A DNA stretch of 64,000 nucleotides, taken from positions 3,502,001-3,566,000 of the forward strand of contig NZ_WMEA01000001.1 in the NCBI RefSeq assembly GCF_021735925.1, in the 5' to 3' direction. The notes under the pieces were generated by a model. That model made no database searches, had not been told where the DNA came from, and saw only the letters and a program-made list of their open reading frames with translations. The translations under genes were made by a program, and so were the position numbers. This document shows positions 1-8,082 of the stretch, one piece after another. How positions within the stretch are numbered: the stretch's first letter is position 1; the number at the start of each line of letters is the position of its first letter. The stretch comes from Loktanella sp. M215. GTDB taxonomy: Bacteria; Pseudomonadota; Alphaproteobacteria; Rhodobacterales; Rhodobacteraceae.

Positions 1-1
1 G

Positions 2-487
2 GAGCGCAAGGTCCTGCTCGCCGGCAAGGTCGAGGACATGATCAACACGGTCGTCCGCCAGATCGCTTTCTATGACTTCGAATGCAAACTGCACGCCGCC
101 CGCGCGCAGGGCGAGCTGACGCCCGACGACATCAACGCCCTCTGGATGTCCGTGCAGGCCGAAAGCCTCGGCCCTGTGTTCGAGTTTCAGGACGGCTACG
201 AAACCTTCTGGACCTACGTCCCCCACTTCGTCCACTCGCCCTTCTACGTCTACGCCTACGCCTTCGGCGACGGCCTAGTGAACGCCCTCTACGCGGTCTA
301 CGCCGAAGGCGACCCGGACTTCAAAACCAAGTACTTCGACATGCTCAAGGCGGGCGGGTCCAAGCATCACACGGAACTGCTGGCCCCCTTCGGCCTCGAC
401 GCCGCAGACCCCGCCTTCTGGGACAAGGGCCTCGGGATGATCGAAGGCTTCATCGACGAGCTGGAGGCGATGGAAGACGACGCATGA
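2..487 (+). CDS. pepF: M3 family oligoendopeptidase (PepF-like), C-terminal part
   Basis: The gene is cut by the left edge; the frame is open from base 2 and ends in TGA at 485-487. About 161 C-terminal residues are visible. They carry the segment FVHSPFYVYAYAFGD followed by a helical tail ending in FIDELEAMEDDA, which I recognise as the end of PepF/M3 zinc oligopeptidases that cut short peptides in the cytoplasm. The catalytic HEXXH motif would lie upstream of the window and cannot be checked. The next gene starts at 484 and overlaps the stop by four bases (ATGA), which suggests translational coupling. The family call is fairly safe; the exact subfamily is inferred. Confidence 0.75.
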   Translation, partial: ERKVLLAGKVEDMINTVVRQIAFYDFECKLHAARAQGELTPDDINALWMSVQAESLGPVFEFQDGYETFWTYVPHFVHSPFYVYAYAFGDGLVNALYAVYAEGDPDFKTKYFDMLKAGGSKHHTELLAPFGLDAADPAFWDKGLGMIEGFIDELEAMEDDA

Positions 488-963
488 ACGTCGTCACCCT
501 CGCCCCCTACACCCCGGACCAGCGCGACGCCGTCTGCGCGCTGACGGTTGCCCCGGACCAGGTGGTCTTCTCCGGCCAACCGGTGCAATTCGTCACGCAG
601 CCCGACGCCTGCATGGACATCCATGTGATCCACGCAGACGGCGCATTGGTCGGCTTCTTCCGCATCGACCGGGACTACGCCAGCATCCACGACTTCGCTG
701 CCCCCGGCGACCTTGGCCTGCGCAGCGTGATCGTCGACCACCGCCATCAGGGGCGCGGCATCGGCAGCGCCATGGTCCGCGCCCTGCCCGCCTATATGGC
801 GCAGCATTATCCGGCGGCCACTGACCTTTACCTGACCGTGAACCTGCGCAATCCCGGCGCGCGCAAAAGCTACCTCAACGGCGGCTTCATCGACAACGGT
901 GCACACTATCTCGGGGGCGATGCGGGCCCGCAGCACATCCTGCACATGAAATTGGCCCCTTAA
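484..963 (+). CDS. GNAT family N-acetyltransferase
   Basis: 159 residues. The acetyl-CoA binding signature of the GNAT fold is visible as HQGRGIG at about residues 88-94, preceded by the beta-strand LRSVIVD. The C-terminal half (LTVNLRNPGARKSYLNGGF) matches the usual motif B region where a side chain packs against CoA. The start is set by the ATGA overlap with the preceding peptidase gene, so the two are probably co-transcribed. The acceptor substrate (small amine, antibiotic, peptide or protein N-terminus) cannot be told from the sequence. Length is normal for a single-domain GNAT. Confidence 0.8.
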   Translation: MNVVTLAPYTPDQRDAVCALTVAPDQVVFSGQPVQFVTQPDACMDIHVIHADGALVGFFRIDRDYASIHDFAAPGDLGLRSVIVDHRHQGRGIGSAMVRALPAYMAQHYPAATDLYLTVNLRNPGARKSYLNGGFIDNGAHYLGGDAGPQHILHMKLAP

Positions 964-974
964 GGCGCCAGCAT

Positions 975-1664
975 TCAGCCGATCATGTCCTTGACGACCG
1001 TCGTCAGCGACGACGCCTCTGGCGCCTCCTTGCGCGCCAGCGCAGGCGTCTGCCGCGACCATCCGCCGTTTTCCGCCAGATCCAGCATGAAATGCGCCAC
1101 ATCGGCCATGCGTGTCCGGATCAGATCCTCGGGGATCACATTGGGGGTCACGGTATAGTCGCCCGTCACCGCCCCCTCCATCAGCCAGCCCGGCCGCACC
1201 GCCGTCCAGTCCACGGCGCTGGCCTGCAGCTGCGCTTCCATCTCGGCCATCTGGTCCAGCACGTTGTGCAGCGCCGCCATCACCGGCAACCGGAAATACA
1301 ACGGCCCGCGATTCTTGGCCTCGACGAAACTGGCAGAGATCACGATCAACCGGTCCACCCCCGCCTGATGCATCCCCCGCAGAATATTCGTCGTCCCGCG
1401 GGTATATAGCGGCGGCGGATCCAGCAGCGTCTTCGCCGCATTGCCGACCCCCAGACAGGACAGCACCGCATCCACACCGCTGAAACAATCCGACAGATCG
1501 TCCTTCAGCACATCCGCGCGGCACAACTCCAACCCGTCGCGCCCGTCAGCCTCGGGCCAGTCCAGCTCGACCGCGCGCACACGGTGCCCCCGCGCCAGCG
1601 CCTGATCGACGAGGGACCGGCCGACACCGCCCGCCGCCCCCAGAACTGCAAATGTCTTCGTCAT
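975..1664 (-). CDS. NAD(P)H-binding atypical SDR / NmrA-like oxidoreductase
   Basis: 229 residues from the ATG at 1664. The N-terminus holds a dinucleotide-binding Rossmann motif, GAAGGVG, at about residues 9-15. It continues with a sugar-epimerase-like pattern: SCLGVGN near residue 70 and DRLIVISASFVEA near residue 105. The classical YxxxK catalytic pair is not in its usual place, so this is an atypical SDR of the NAD(P)H-binding/NmrA type and might be a sensor or a quinone/flavin reductase rather than an epimerase. It ends 11 bases from the convergent acetyltransferase gene. The upstream gene on the same strand (Gfo/Idh/MocA) ends 43 bases away, so the two may form an operon. Confidence 0.7.
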   Translation of the reverse strand: MTKTFAVLGAAGGVGRSLVDQALARGHRVRAVELDWPEADGRDGLELCRADVLKDDLSDCFSGVDAVLSCLGVGNAAKTLLDPPPLYTRGTTNILRGMHQAGVDRLIVISASFVEAKNRGPLYFRLPVMAALHNVLDQMAEMEAQLQASAVDWTAVRPGWLMEGAVTGDYTVTPNVIPEDLIRTRMADVAHFMLDLAENGGWSRQTPALARKEAPEASSLTTVVKDMIG

Positions 1665-1707
1665 GACCGACCCCGCTTGATACGCGTCAGGCCAACCCCC
1701 GCCCGCC

Positions 1708-2667
1708 TCAGCGGTTCCCTGCGGCGTCAAAGACCATGTCGATCATCGCCTGCGTGCCGCGGCTGAACTCCAGCGGACAGGCGTAATCCGCTCCCTCTGC
1801 TGCGGCGACAAAGGCCTCGACCTGCAACACGTAATGATTCGCCGCGGGCCAGCGTTCATGGGTCCGCTTGCCCGCCTCCGTCTCCAGCACCAGTTCCGCC
1901 AGATCGAACAGGTTGGCATTGAACGGACAGGTCAGCCGCAGCAGGCCGGTGTCACCGTGAAAGACGATGGACTGCGCCGGCTGCATCCGAGTGGACACGA
2001 CCGCACCATAGGTGAAATCGCCGAAATCCGCCGCCACCTGGGCAAAGACATCGACCCCCCCCTCGAAATCCACCCGCGCATGGGTGATCGCCACCGGCTC
2101 CGCTCCGGTGACGAAGCGCGCCGCACCGAAGGCATAGACGCCGATATCCGGCAACCCGCCACCGCCCGTCTCGGGCCTGTTGCGGATATTGGCCGCATCG
2201 GGGTTGTTGTAGGTAAAGACCACCTCGACGTGCCGCAACCGCCCGATCGCCCCGCCCTGCACCAGCTCGCGCGCGCGCACGAACTGCGGGTGATGCACGA
2301 TCATGAAGGCTTCCGCCACCATCTTGCCGCTCGCATCCCGCGCCGCGATCACCCGGTCGATGTCGTCAGCCTTCAGGGCAATCGGCTTCTCGCAAAGCAC
2401 ATGCTTGCCCGCCTCCAGCGCCTTCACCGACCAGTCGACATGCAGGTGATTGGGCAGCGGAATATAGACCGCATCGACCCCCGGATCGGCCAGCAGTGCC
2501 GCGTAATCGCCATGCACCCGCAACCCCGGCGCAAAATCCGCAAATCCCTCGGCCTTCGCAGGATCGGACGTGGCCAGCGCCACCAGTTCCGCACCCCGCG
2601 CCGCATGGATCGCCGGCCCCATCTGCGTCCGCGCGAAATTGGCCGCCCCCAGAATTCCCCAACGCAT
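1708..2667 (-). CDS. Gfo/Idh/MocA family NAD(P)-dependent oxidoreductase
   Basis: 319 residues. The Rossmann motif GILGAANFA sits at residues 4-12, and the family signature CEKPIAL at about 92-98 contains the lysine of the EKP motif. The C-terminal half shows GGGGLPDIGVYA near residue 165, where these enzymes shape the sugar or inositol pocket. Members oxidise or reduce pyranoses, inositols and related polyols; the substrate here is not readable. The start at 2667 is preferred because AAGGGG lies just upstream; an in-frame ATG five codons earlier is possible. A copy of the type-B intergenic repeat lies between it and rpoH. Confidence 0.82.
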   Translation of the reverse strand: MRWGILGAANFARTQMGPAIHAARGAELVALATSDPAKAEGFADFAPGLRVHGDYAALLADPGVDAVYIPLPNHLHVDWSVKALEAGKHVLCEKPIALKADDIDRVIAARDASGKMVAEAFMIVHHPQFVRARELVQGGAIGRLRHVEVVFTYNNPDAANIRNRPETGGGGLPDIGVYAFGAARFVTGAEPVAITHARVDFEGGVDVFAQVAADFGDFTYGAVVSTRMQPAQSIVFHGDTGLLRLTCPFNANLFDLAELVLETEAGKRTHERWPAANHYVLQVEAFVAAAEGADYACPLEFSRGTQAMIDMVFDAAGNR

Positions 2668-2726
2668 CGCGATCCCCTTCATCTCGCAAAGAAAACGCCC
2701 GCCGCAGGCATCCCGCCGCCGCCGCC

Positions 2727-2771
2727 ATCCTCGCTTTTTTCAAAAAATACTCCCGCCGGAGGCATCCGGCA
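2727..2771 (+). repeat. Type-B intergenic repeat (CTCGCTTTTTTC / AAATACTCCCGCCGGAGGC)
   Basis: An AT-rich core with complementary T and A runs, then AAATACTCCCGCCGGAGGC. Related copies are visible in reverse orientation near 24542 and 36791, with a fragment near 36989. The AAATACT block is shared with the type-A repeats elsewhere in the window. It lies between the Gfo/Idh/MocA gene and rpoH, both on the minus strand. Confidence 0.75.
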
Positions 2772-2802
2772 GGAGCTATGCAGATCAACCCTAGCGAAAC
2801 GC

Positions 2803-3699
2803 TCAGACGCTCTCAAGCATCCCCTTCTCGGACGCCAGTTCCCGCATCCGCTTCTGCAGCTTCTCGAACGCCCGCACCTCGATCTGGCGGATCCGCTCGC
2901 GGCTCACATCGTATTGCGACGACAGATCTTCCAGCGTGATCGTCTCGTCGTTCAGACGGCGCTGCATCAGGATGTCCTTCTCGCGGTCGTTCAGCACGTC
3001 CATCGCCTCGGCCAGCATGGCGCGGCGGTTTTCCAGCTCGTCCCGCTCCTCGTAGTCGCCCGCCTGGTCGGCGTCCTCGTCCTCCAGCCAGTCCTGCCAT
3101 TGCATCGTGCCTTCGCCCTCGGACCCGACGGTCGCGTTCAGCGATGCATCGCCACCGGACAGACGCCGGTTCATCGACACGACCTCGGCCTCGGTCACAC
3201 CCAGATCGGTCGCGATCCGCTGCACGTTCTCGGGGCGCAGATCGCCCTCTTCCAAGGCTCCGATCCGGTTCTTGGCCTTGCGCAGGTTGAAGAACAGCTT
3301 TTTCTGCGCCGACGTCGTGCCAAGCTTCACCATCGACCACGACCGCAGGACGTATTCCTGAATCGCAGCGCGGATCCACCACATGGCATAGGTCGCCAGA
3401 CGGAACCCCTTCTCGGGGTCGAATTTCTTGACCGCCTGCATCAGACCCACGTTGGCCTCGGAAATCACCTCGGCCTGCGGCAGGCCGTAACCGCGATAAC
3501 CCATGGCGATCTTGGCGGCCAGACGCAGGTGCGACGTGACCAGCTGGTGGGCCGCGTCGGTATCCTCATTCTCGGTCCAGCGCTTGGCCAGCATGTATTC
3601 CGTTTCCGGCTCCAGCATCGGAAACTTGCGGATCTCCTGCATGTAGCGGTTCAGCCCCTGTTCAGGCGACGGTGCCGGAAGATTCTTGTAGTCACTCAT
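2803..3699 (-). CDS. rpoH: RNA polymerase heat-shock sigma factor sigma-32
   Basis: 298 residues, the usual RpoH length. Sigma-70 regions 1.2 to 4.2 are visible. Region 2 holds NVGLMQAVKKFDPEKGFR and TYAMWWIRAAIQEYV. The diagnostic RpoH box QKKLFFNLR is at about residues 132-140, and region 4.2 ends with [16 protein letters not shown]. The protein directs core polymerase to chaperone and protease promoters on heat and envelope or oxidative stress. It follows rluD on the same strand, an order common in alphaproteobacteria. A sigma-32-like promoter is visible upstream (see 3740-3769), so autoregulation is plausible. Rhodobacteraceae often carry a second RpoH; this window cannot tell which paralogue this is. 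Confidence 0.95.
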   Translation of the reverse strand: MSDYKNLPAPSPEQGLNRYMQEIRKFPMLEPETEYMLAKRWTENEDTDAAHQLVTSHLRLAAKIAMGYRGYGLPQAEVISEANVGLMQAVKKFDPEKGFRLATYAMWWIRAAIQEYVLRSWSMVKLGTTSAQKKLFFNLRKAKNRIGALEEGDLRPENVQRIATDLGVTEAEVVSMNRRLSGGDASLNATVGSEGEGTMQWQDWLEDEDADQAGDYEERDELENRRAMLAEAMDVLNDREKDILMQRRLNDETITLEDLSSQYDVSRERIRQIEVRAFEKLQKRMRELASEKGMLESV

Positions 3700-3739
3700 G
3701 TCAGGTTCCCCTCTGCCCGATGTTCACGGGCTTAACATT

Positions 3740-3769
3740 CATATGGGTCGACGAGGTGTGGTTTTCAAT
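3740..3769 (-). promoter_or_regulatory. Candidate sigma-32 type promoter of rpoH
   Basis: Read on the minus strand, ATTGAAA is followed after 15 bases by CCCATATG, about 40 bases before the rpoH ATG. The E. coli heat-shock consensus is CTTGAA, 13 to 17 bases, then CCCATNT, so only the first base of the -35 differs. TTGAAA and CATATG would also serve as a weak housekeeping promoter. This is a pattern match only. Confidence 0.5.
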
Positions 3770-3863
3770 CATCCTCATTGCGATAGGTTAACAACGTATG
3801 AACCGCTGCGTTCCGTCACACATCAGTAAAGTCTGTGCGAGGCCGCACATCAATCGGGCAAAT

Positions 3864-4895
3864 TCAGCCTTGATGCCGCAGATCGCGCAATAGCTGCTCC
3901 ATATCTTCCGGCAGCGGCGCCGCGAACTCCAATGTCTCGCCGCTGACCGGATGCACGAATCCCAGCGTCGCCGCATGCAGCGCCTGCCGGGCAAAGCCGC
4001 GCGCGGCGGCAACCCCGTCCTCGCCCACGGCCTTCACTGCCAGCTTCTGCCGCCCGCCATAGACCGGATCACCGATCAGCCCGTGCCCGCAATGCGCCAG
4101 ATGCACGCGGATCTGGTGCGTGCGCCCGGTTTCCAGCCAGCATTCCACCAGCGCCGCCACCGCAGGCGTGCCCAAAGGCTCCACGATCCGCACCCGCGTC
4201 ACCGCATGCCGCCCGCTCTGGAACGACACCGCCTGCTTTTGCCGGTCGGTGCGGTGGCGACCCAGCATCGTCTGGATCTTCAGGATGTTTCCGGGCTCGA
4301 AACTCGTGCCCTTCACCCCGCGCAGACGCGGGTCATTCGCATCCGGCACCCCGAAACAGACCGCGAGGTAGCGCCGCTGCACCGTGTGCGCGGCGAATTG
4401 CGCGGCCAAGCCCTGATGCGCCGCGTCGGACTTCGCCACCACCAGCAGGCCAGAGGTTTCCTTGTCGATCCGGTGCACGATGCCGGGCCGTTTCATGCCG
4501 CCCACACCGCTCAGATCGTCGCCGCAATGGTGGATCAGCGCGTTGACCAGCGTGCCGTCGGGGCTGCCGGGGGCCGGATGCACGACCATGCCAGCGGGCT
4601 TGTTCAGCACGATCAGGTCCGCATCCTCGAACACGATATCCAGCGCGATGTCCTGTGCGACGATGTGGCTGTCCTGCGCCTCTTCCACCGTGATCACGAC
4701 CGCCGCCCCCTCGGTCACGCGGGCGCGCGGATCGGTCACGACAGCACCGTCGATCGTCACGGCACCGTCCGCGATCAGCCGGCCCAGCCGGGACCGCGAC
4801 AGGACCGCATCGTCCGGCACGTCGCGGGCCAGCACCTTGTCCAGCCGTGCGGGCGGGTCGGGTTGGACGGCAAAGGTGACGGTGGTGACGGGCAT
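3864..4895 (-). CDS. rluD: 23S rRNA pseudouridine synthase, RluD family
   Basis: 343 residues from ATG 4895. An N-terminal S4 RNA-binding domain (about residues 14-75: ARLDKVLARDVP ... RLIADGAVTIDG) precedes the catalytic domain. The catalytic motif HRIDKETSGL is at about 141-150, with the essential aspartate at about 144. Further family motifs LNKPAGMVVHP and GRTHQIRVHL are visible. RluD modifies helix 69 of 23S rRNA and supports ribosome assembly. I chose the second ATG because AAGGAG stands seven bases before it; the ATG at 4901 is too close to that ribosome binding site. It lies immediately upstream of rpoH on the same strand. Confidence 0.88.
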   Translation of the reverse strand: MPVTTVTFAVQPDPPARLDKVLARDVPDDAVLSRSRLGRLIADGAVTIDGAVVTDPRARVTEGAAVVITVEEAQDSHIVAQDIALDIVFEDADLIVLNKPAGMVVHPAPGSPDGTLVNALIHHCGDDLSGVGGMKRPGIVHRIDKETSGLLVVAKSDAAHQGLAAQFAAHTVQRRYLAVCFGVPDANDPRLRGVKGTSFEPGNILKIQTMLGRHRTDRQKQAVSFQSGRHAVTRVRIVEPLGTPAVAALVECWLETGRTHQIRVHLAHCGHGLIGDPVYGGRQKLAVKAVGEDGVAAARGFARQALHAATLGFVHPVSGETLEFAAPLPEDMEQLLRDLRHQG

Positions 4896-4943
4896 GGGCA
4901 TTCTCCTTCGAAGGCCGCGTCCTAGCGCGCCCTGTGCTGCTTG

Positions 4944-5951
4944 TCACGGCTGCACGACAGCCGCCGTCCATTCGGTCAGGAATCGCTGCCGCATCAAGGG
5001 GTCGACATAGACCAGCAGGCCGGGGTCCAGCCGGATCGGGCGCAACTGCGGCGCATCCGCGATGGTCGCATCGGAAATCGCAGGCAAGCCGGCCTGCGCC
5101 AGCAGTGCCTGCCCCGGCCCCGACAGCAGAAACTCCAACACCAGCGCCCCCAGATCGGGCGCCGCACTGGTCGCGGGAATCAGCGCCGTGCGCAGCAGGA
5201 CATGGGTGAAATCCTCAGGCTCGATCACCACCACGCCGGGGTCCGCCGCAGCCGTGGCATAGGACCCCAGCACATTATAGGCCAGCGCCAGCCGCCCGCT
5301 GTGCACATCGGCAATCATCGCCCCGCTGGTGTCATACAGCTTCGGGTCCAGCCCCCCCACCACCTCGGCCAGCCGCCAGCTGGTGTCCGACTGCCGCGCG
5401 TCCTGCGTGGCAAACAGATACCCCGCGCCAGAGGTTACGGGATCATAGGTGCCGATCCGCCCCCGGAACCGGTCGGGGTTGTCGCGCAGGATCTCGACCA
5501 GATCGGCGCGGCTGCGCGGCAGGGCCAGCCCCGCGAAATCGCTGGCCCGCGCGATCATCACCACCGGCTCTTGCGCCACGGCGAACAGCCGGTCGCGCCA
5601 CCGCGCCCAGACCGGCAGGGCGCCGCCCCCGTCAAAGGCCAGCGCATCGCCATCGTTCGCCAGCTTCATCTGCAGGTCCATGGCAGAAGAGATCACCAGA
5701 TCGAAGGCAGCCCCCTCGTCATGGATCGCGGCAAAGACCGCCTGACTGTTGGCGACCGTATACCTGACCGTCAGGTCCGGCGCGGCCGCCAGCAGGCCCG
5801 CGATCACCGGTGCGATCACCTGCGCATCCGTCGTCGACAGGATCGACACCTGCCGCGCGCCTACGCCGAATGTCACCTCTTCCTCCACCTCAAAGGCGCA
5901 GGCCGCGCGGGCCAAAAGGATCAGCCCAAGGGCAAGTGCAACGTGGCGCAT
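4944..5951 (-). CDS. Periplasmic extracellular solute-binding protein linked to TctDE
   Basis: 335 residues with a clear Sec signal peptide (residues 1-19, ending ACA). The mature part looks like an ABC-type anion or iron binding protein: VTFGVGARQVSIL, FDLVISSAMDLQMKLAN and the hinge segment TYDPVTSGAGYLFATQ. No permease or ATPase gene adjoins it. It overlaps the sensor kinase gene by 31 bases and is read after it, so it probably acts as a periplasmic ligand presenter for the kinase rather than as a transport component. That role is inferred from position only. The mature protein has no obvious membrane anchor. Confidence 0.72.
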   Translation of the reverse strand: MRHVALALGLILLARAACAFEVEEEVTFGVGARQVSILSTTDAQVIAPVIAGLLAAAPDLTVRYTVANSQAVFAAIHDEGAAFDLVISSAMDLQMKLANDGDALAFDGGGALPVWARWRDRLFAVAQEPVVMIARASDFAGLALPRSRADLVEILRDNPDRFRGRIGTYDPVTSGAGYLFATQDARQSDTSWRLAEVVGGLDPKLYDTSGAMIADVHSGRLALAYNVLGSYATAAADPGVVVIEPEDFTHVLLRTALIPATSAAPDLGALVLEFLLSGPGQALLAQAGLPAISDATIADAPQLRPIRLDPGLLVYVDPLMRQRFLTEWTAAVVQP

Positions 5952-7300
5952 GTGCCGCCTCCCGTCCGTTCCGCAATCTCGAATGAGCCGCCGCAGGCGC
6001 GGGCCGCGTCGCGCACGATGGTCAGGCCCAGCCCCGACCCCACGACATCCGCCACATTCGCCCCCCGCGCAAAGCGCGCCGTCAGCGCGCCCGCCCCGCC
6101 GTCCCCCAGACCGCGCCCCCGGTCACAGACGGCGATCAGCGCGGTGCCGTCCTCTTGCGTCAGCGTCACGGTAATCTCCGTCTCCGCGTGGCCGTATTTC
6201 AGCGCATTGTCGAGCAGGTTGCGCAAGGCACTTTCCAGCAGCAGCCGGTCCACCGCCAAGGTCACGGGTGCGTCCGGCAAATCCAGCACCACATCCATGT
6301 CGCGCATATCCGCCACCGGCCGCACCTGATGCGCCAGATCGCGCAGCACGGCGCAGACGTCCAGCGGTGCCGGCGCACCCCGGTCGCTGCGGTGGATGAC
6401 GCTGGCATGATCCAGCATCTGCCCGGCAGAGCGTGCGGCCGAATCCACCGCCCGGATCACCTGCCGCAGGCTGGCGCGGGTCGCGTCGTCATCTGCCTGC
6501 CGCAAGGCGATCTCGGTCTGCATCCGCACCGTCGCCAGCGGCGTGCGGACGTGGTGTGCTGCCTCGGTGATGAAGGTTTCGGTCCGGTCCAGCGCGGTGC
6601 CCAGCCGCGCGATCAGCCCGTTCAGCGCCGCCACCAAAGGCACCAGTTCACGCGGCACCGCACGCGTGACCGGCCGCAGGTCCTGCGGCCCCCGCCGCTC
6701 CACGGCCCCGGCCAGCAGGTTCACCGGCTTCAGCGCCGCCCGGGCCGACACCAGCGCCAGCACCGCCGCAAGTGCAAAGACCCCCAGCCCCAGCGCCGCC
6801 GCCCGGTTCGCCATCTGCGCCGTGATCGCCGCCTGCGCCGTCCGCGTCTGCCCCAGCAGCACGGTCACGCCGACCCGCTGCCCGTCCACCAGCACCGACC
6901 GCCCCACCGCCCCGATCCGCAGGATCGTATCGTCATAGGTCGCGTCATAGAACGCAGGCGTCAGACCCGGCGCCTCGTCCGGCAGCGGCAGGTCCGGATA
7001 GCCCGTCACCGTCTCGCCGCCCACGACGATACGGTAGAACACGCGATCCTCGCCCACCGCCCCCAGCATCGAAAACGCGGCATAGGGGATGTCGACGCTG
7101 ACCGCCCCGGTGCCGCCGCGCAACTCCTCTGCGATGATGACCGTCGCGGTCCCCAGCACCGAATCCTGCACCGTCTGGATCGCCGACCCCGCAACACCCC
7201 GCACCGCCAGATACAGCACCAGCGCCAGCAGTGCCGCGATTCCCACACCTTGGATCAACAGCCGCCTGCGGATCGACGCGGCCCGGCGCGGCGCGGTCAT
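5921..7300 (-). CDS. tctE: TctE-type sensor histidine kinase
   Basis: 459 residues. Transmembrane helices lie at about 14-34 and 168-188 and enclose a periplasmic sensor region of the two-component sensor N-terminal type. The H-box AHHVRTPL places the phospho-acceptor histidine near residue 249; the N-box LRNLLDNALKYG and the G-boxes DRGRGLG and GSGLGLTIV follow. It overlaps the response regulator by four bases (ATGA at 7297-7300) and the binding protein by 31. Divergent tctCBA makes tricarboxylate (citrate-like) sensing the natural guess; the ligand is not proven by the sequence. Confidence 0.85.
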   Translation of the reverse strand: MTAPRRAASIRRRLLIQGVGIAALLALVLYLAVRGVAGSAIQTVQDSVLGTATVIIAEELRGGTGAVSVDIPYAAFSMLGAVGEDRVFYRIVVGGETVTGYPDLPLPDEAPGLTPAFYDATYDDTILRIGAVGRSVLVDGQRVGVTVLLGQTRTAQAAITAQMANRAAALGLGVFALAAVLALVSARAALKPVNLLAGAVERRGPQDLRPVTRAVPRELVPLVAALNGLIARLGTALDRTETFITEAAHHVRTPLATVRMQTEIALRQADDDATRASLRQVIRAVDSAARSAGQMLDHASVIHRSDRGAPAPLDVCAVLRDLAHQVRPVADMRDMDVVLDLPDAPVTLAVDRLLLESALRNLLDNALKYGHAETEITVTLTQEDGTALIAVCDRGRGLGDGGAGALTARFARGANVADVVGSGLGLTIVRDAARACGGSFEIAERTGGGTCATLHLPLG

Positions 7301-7962
7301 AGGGCTGTCAGGCGGTAGCCCACGCCGCGCACCGTCTCGATCCGCGCCCGGCTGCCCGCCAGCTTCTTGCGCAACCGCCCGACATAGACCTCGATCGCAT
7401 TGTCGCTGACCGCTTCTGACGCCGACAGCAGCCGGTCGTGCAGATGCCCCTTTGAAAAGATGCGCTCCGGCGCCGCGATCAAAATCTCCAGCAACCGCAG
7501 CTCGCGATTGCGCAGATCCCGCGCGTCACCGTCCACCATGACCACAGCCCCCAACGGGTCGAACGTCAGGTCCGCGAATGTCACCAGCGTCTGCGCCGCG
7601 CCGCCTCGCCGGCGCAACACCGCCCGCACCCGCGCCTCCAGCTCTGCAAAGTCGAAGGGCTTGGTGACATAATCATCCGCCCCGGTATCCAGCAGCGCCA
7701 CCCGGTCGCTGACCGCCGCCCGCGCGGTCATCACGATGACCGGCGTATCCGCCCGCGCCCGCCTGTGTTCGGCCAGAAAGTCCCGCCCGTCGCCGTCCGG
7801 CAGCATGATGTCCAGCAGGATCAGGTCATAGGTGGACACTGCCAGATGATCCCGCGCCGCCCCCAGCGTGCGCGCCCAGTCCACGCCGTGCCCGTCCAGC
7901 GTCAGCCGGTCCAGCACCGCCTGACCCAGATCGGGCGTATCCTCGACCAGCAGAAAGCGCAA
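7297..7962 (-). CDS. tctD: TctD-type OmpR/PhoB family response regulator
   Basis: 221 residues. In the receiver domain the acidic pair is at residues 7-8, the phosphorylated aspartate at about 51 (LILLDIMLPDGDG) and the conserved lysine is in YVTKPFDF. The C-terminal winged helix ends with DNAIEVYVGRLRKKL and VRGVGYRL, typical of OmpR/PhoB proteins. It is the first gene of a three-gene minus-strand unit with the kinase and binding protein, and is divergent from tctC. The 120-base gap between tctD and tctC should therefore contain its operator. The expected effect is activation of tctCBA by the substrate. Confidence 0.87.
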   Translation of the reverse strand: MRFLLVEDTPDLGQAVLDRLTLDGHGVDWARTLGAARDHLAVSTYDLILLDIMLPDGDGRDFLAEHRRARADTPVIVMTARAAVSDRVALLDTGADDYVTKPFDFAELEARVRAVLRRRGGAAQTLVTFADLTFDPLGAVVMVDGDARDLRNRELRLLEILIAAPERIFSKGHLHDRLLSASEAVSDNAIEVYVGRLRKKLAGSRARIETVRGVGYRLTAL

Positions 7963-8082
7963 AAGAATCTCTTTTCATGGGCCCGTGACAGGTTCGCGTC
8001 AGCTTGGGGCCAAACAACAGACCCCGCAAGGGTGCGCGGCGGGAGGCTGCGCCCCATGAGACGACATAATGGGAGGACTACC

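Noticed and set aside
1834..3735. A 633-codon open frame on the plus strand opposite two genes
   Set aside because: It is antisense to the Gfo/Idh/MocA and rpoH genes, has low-complexity Arg/His/Pro composition and no family motif. Long antisense frames are expected at this GC content; the same holds for many others in the window.
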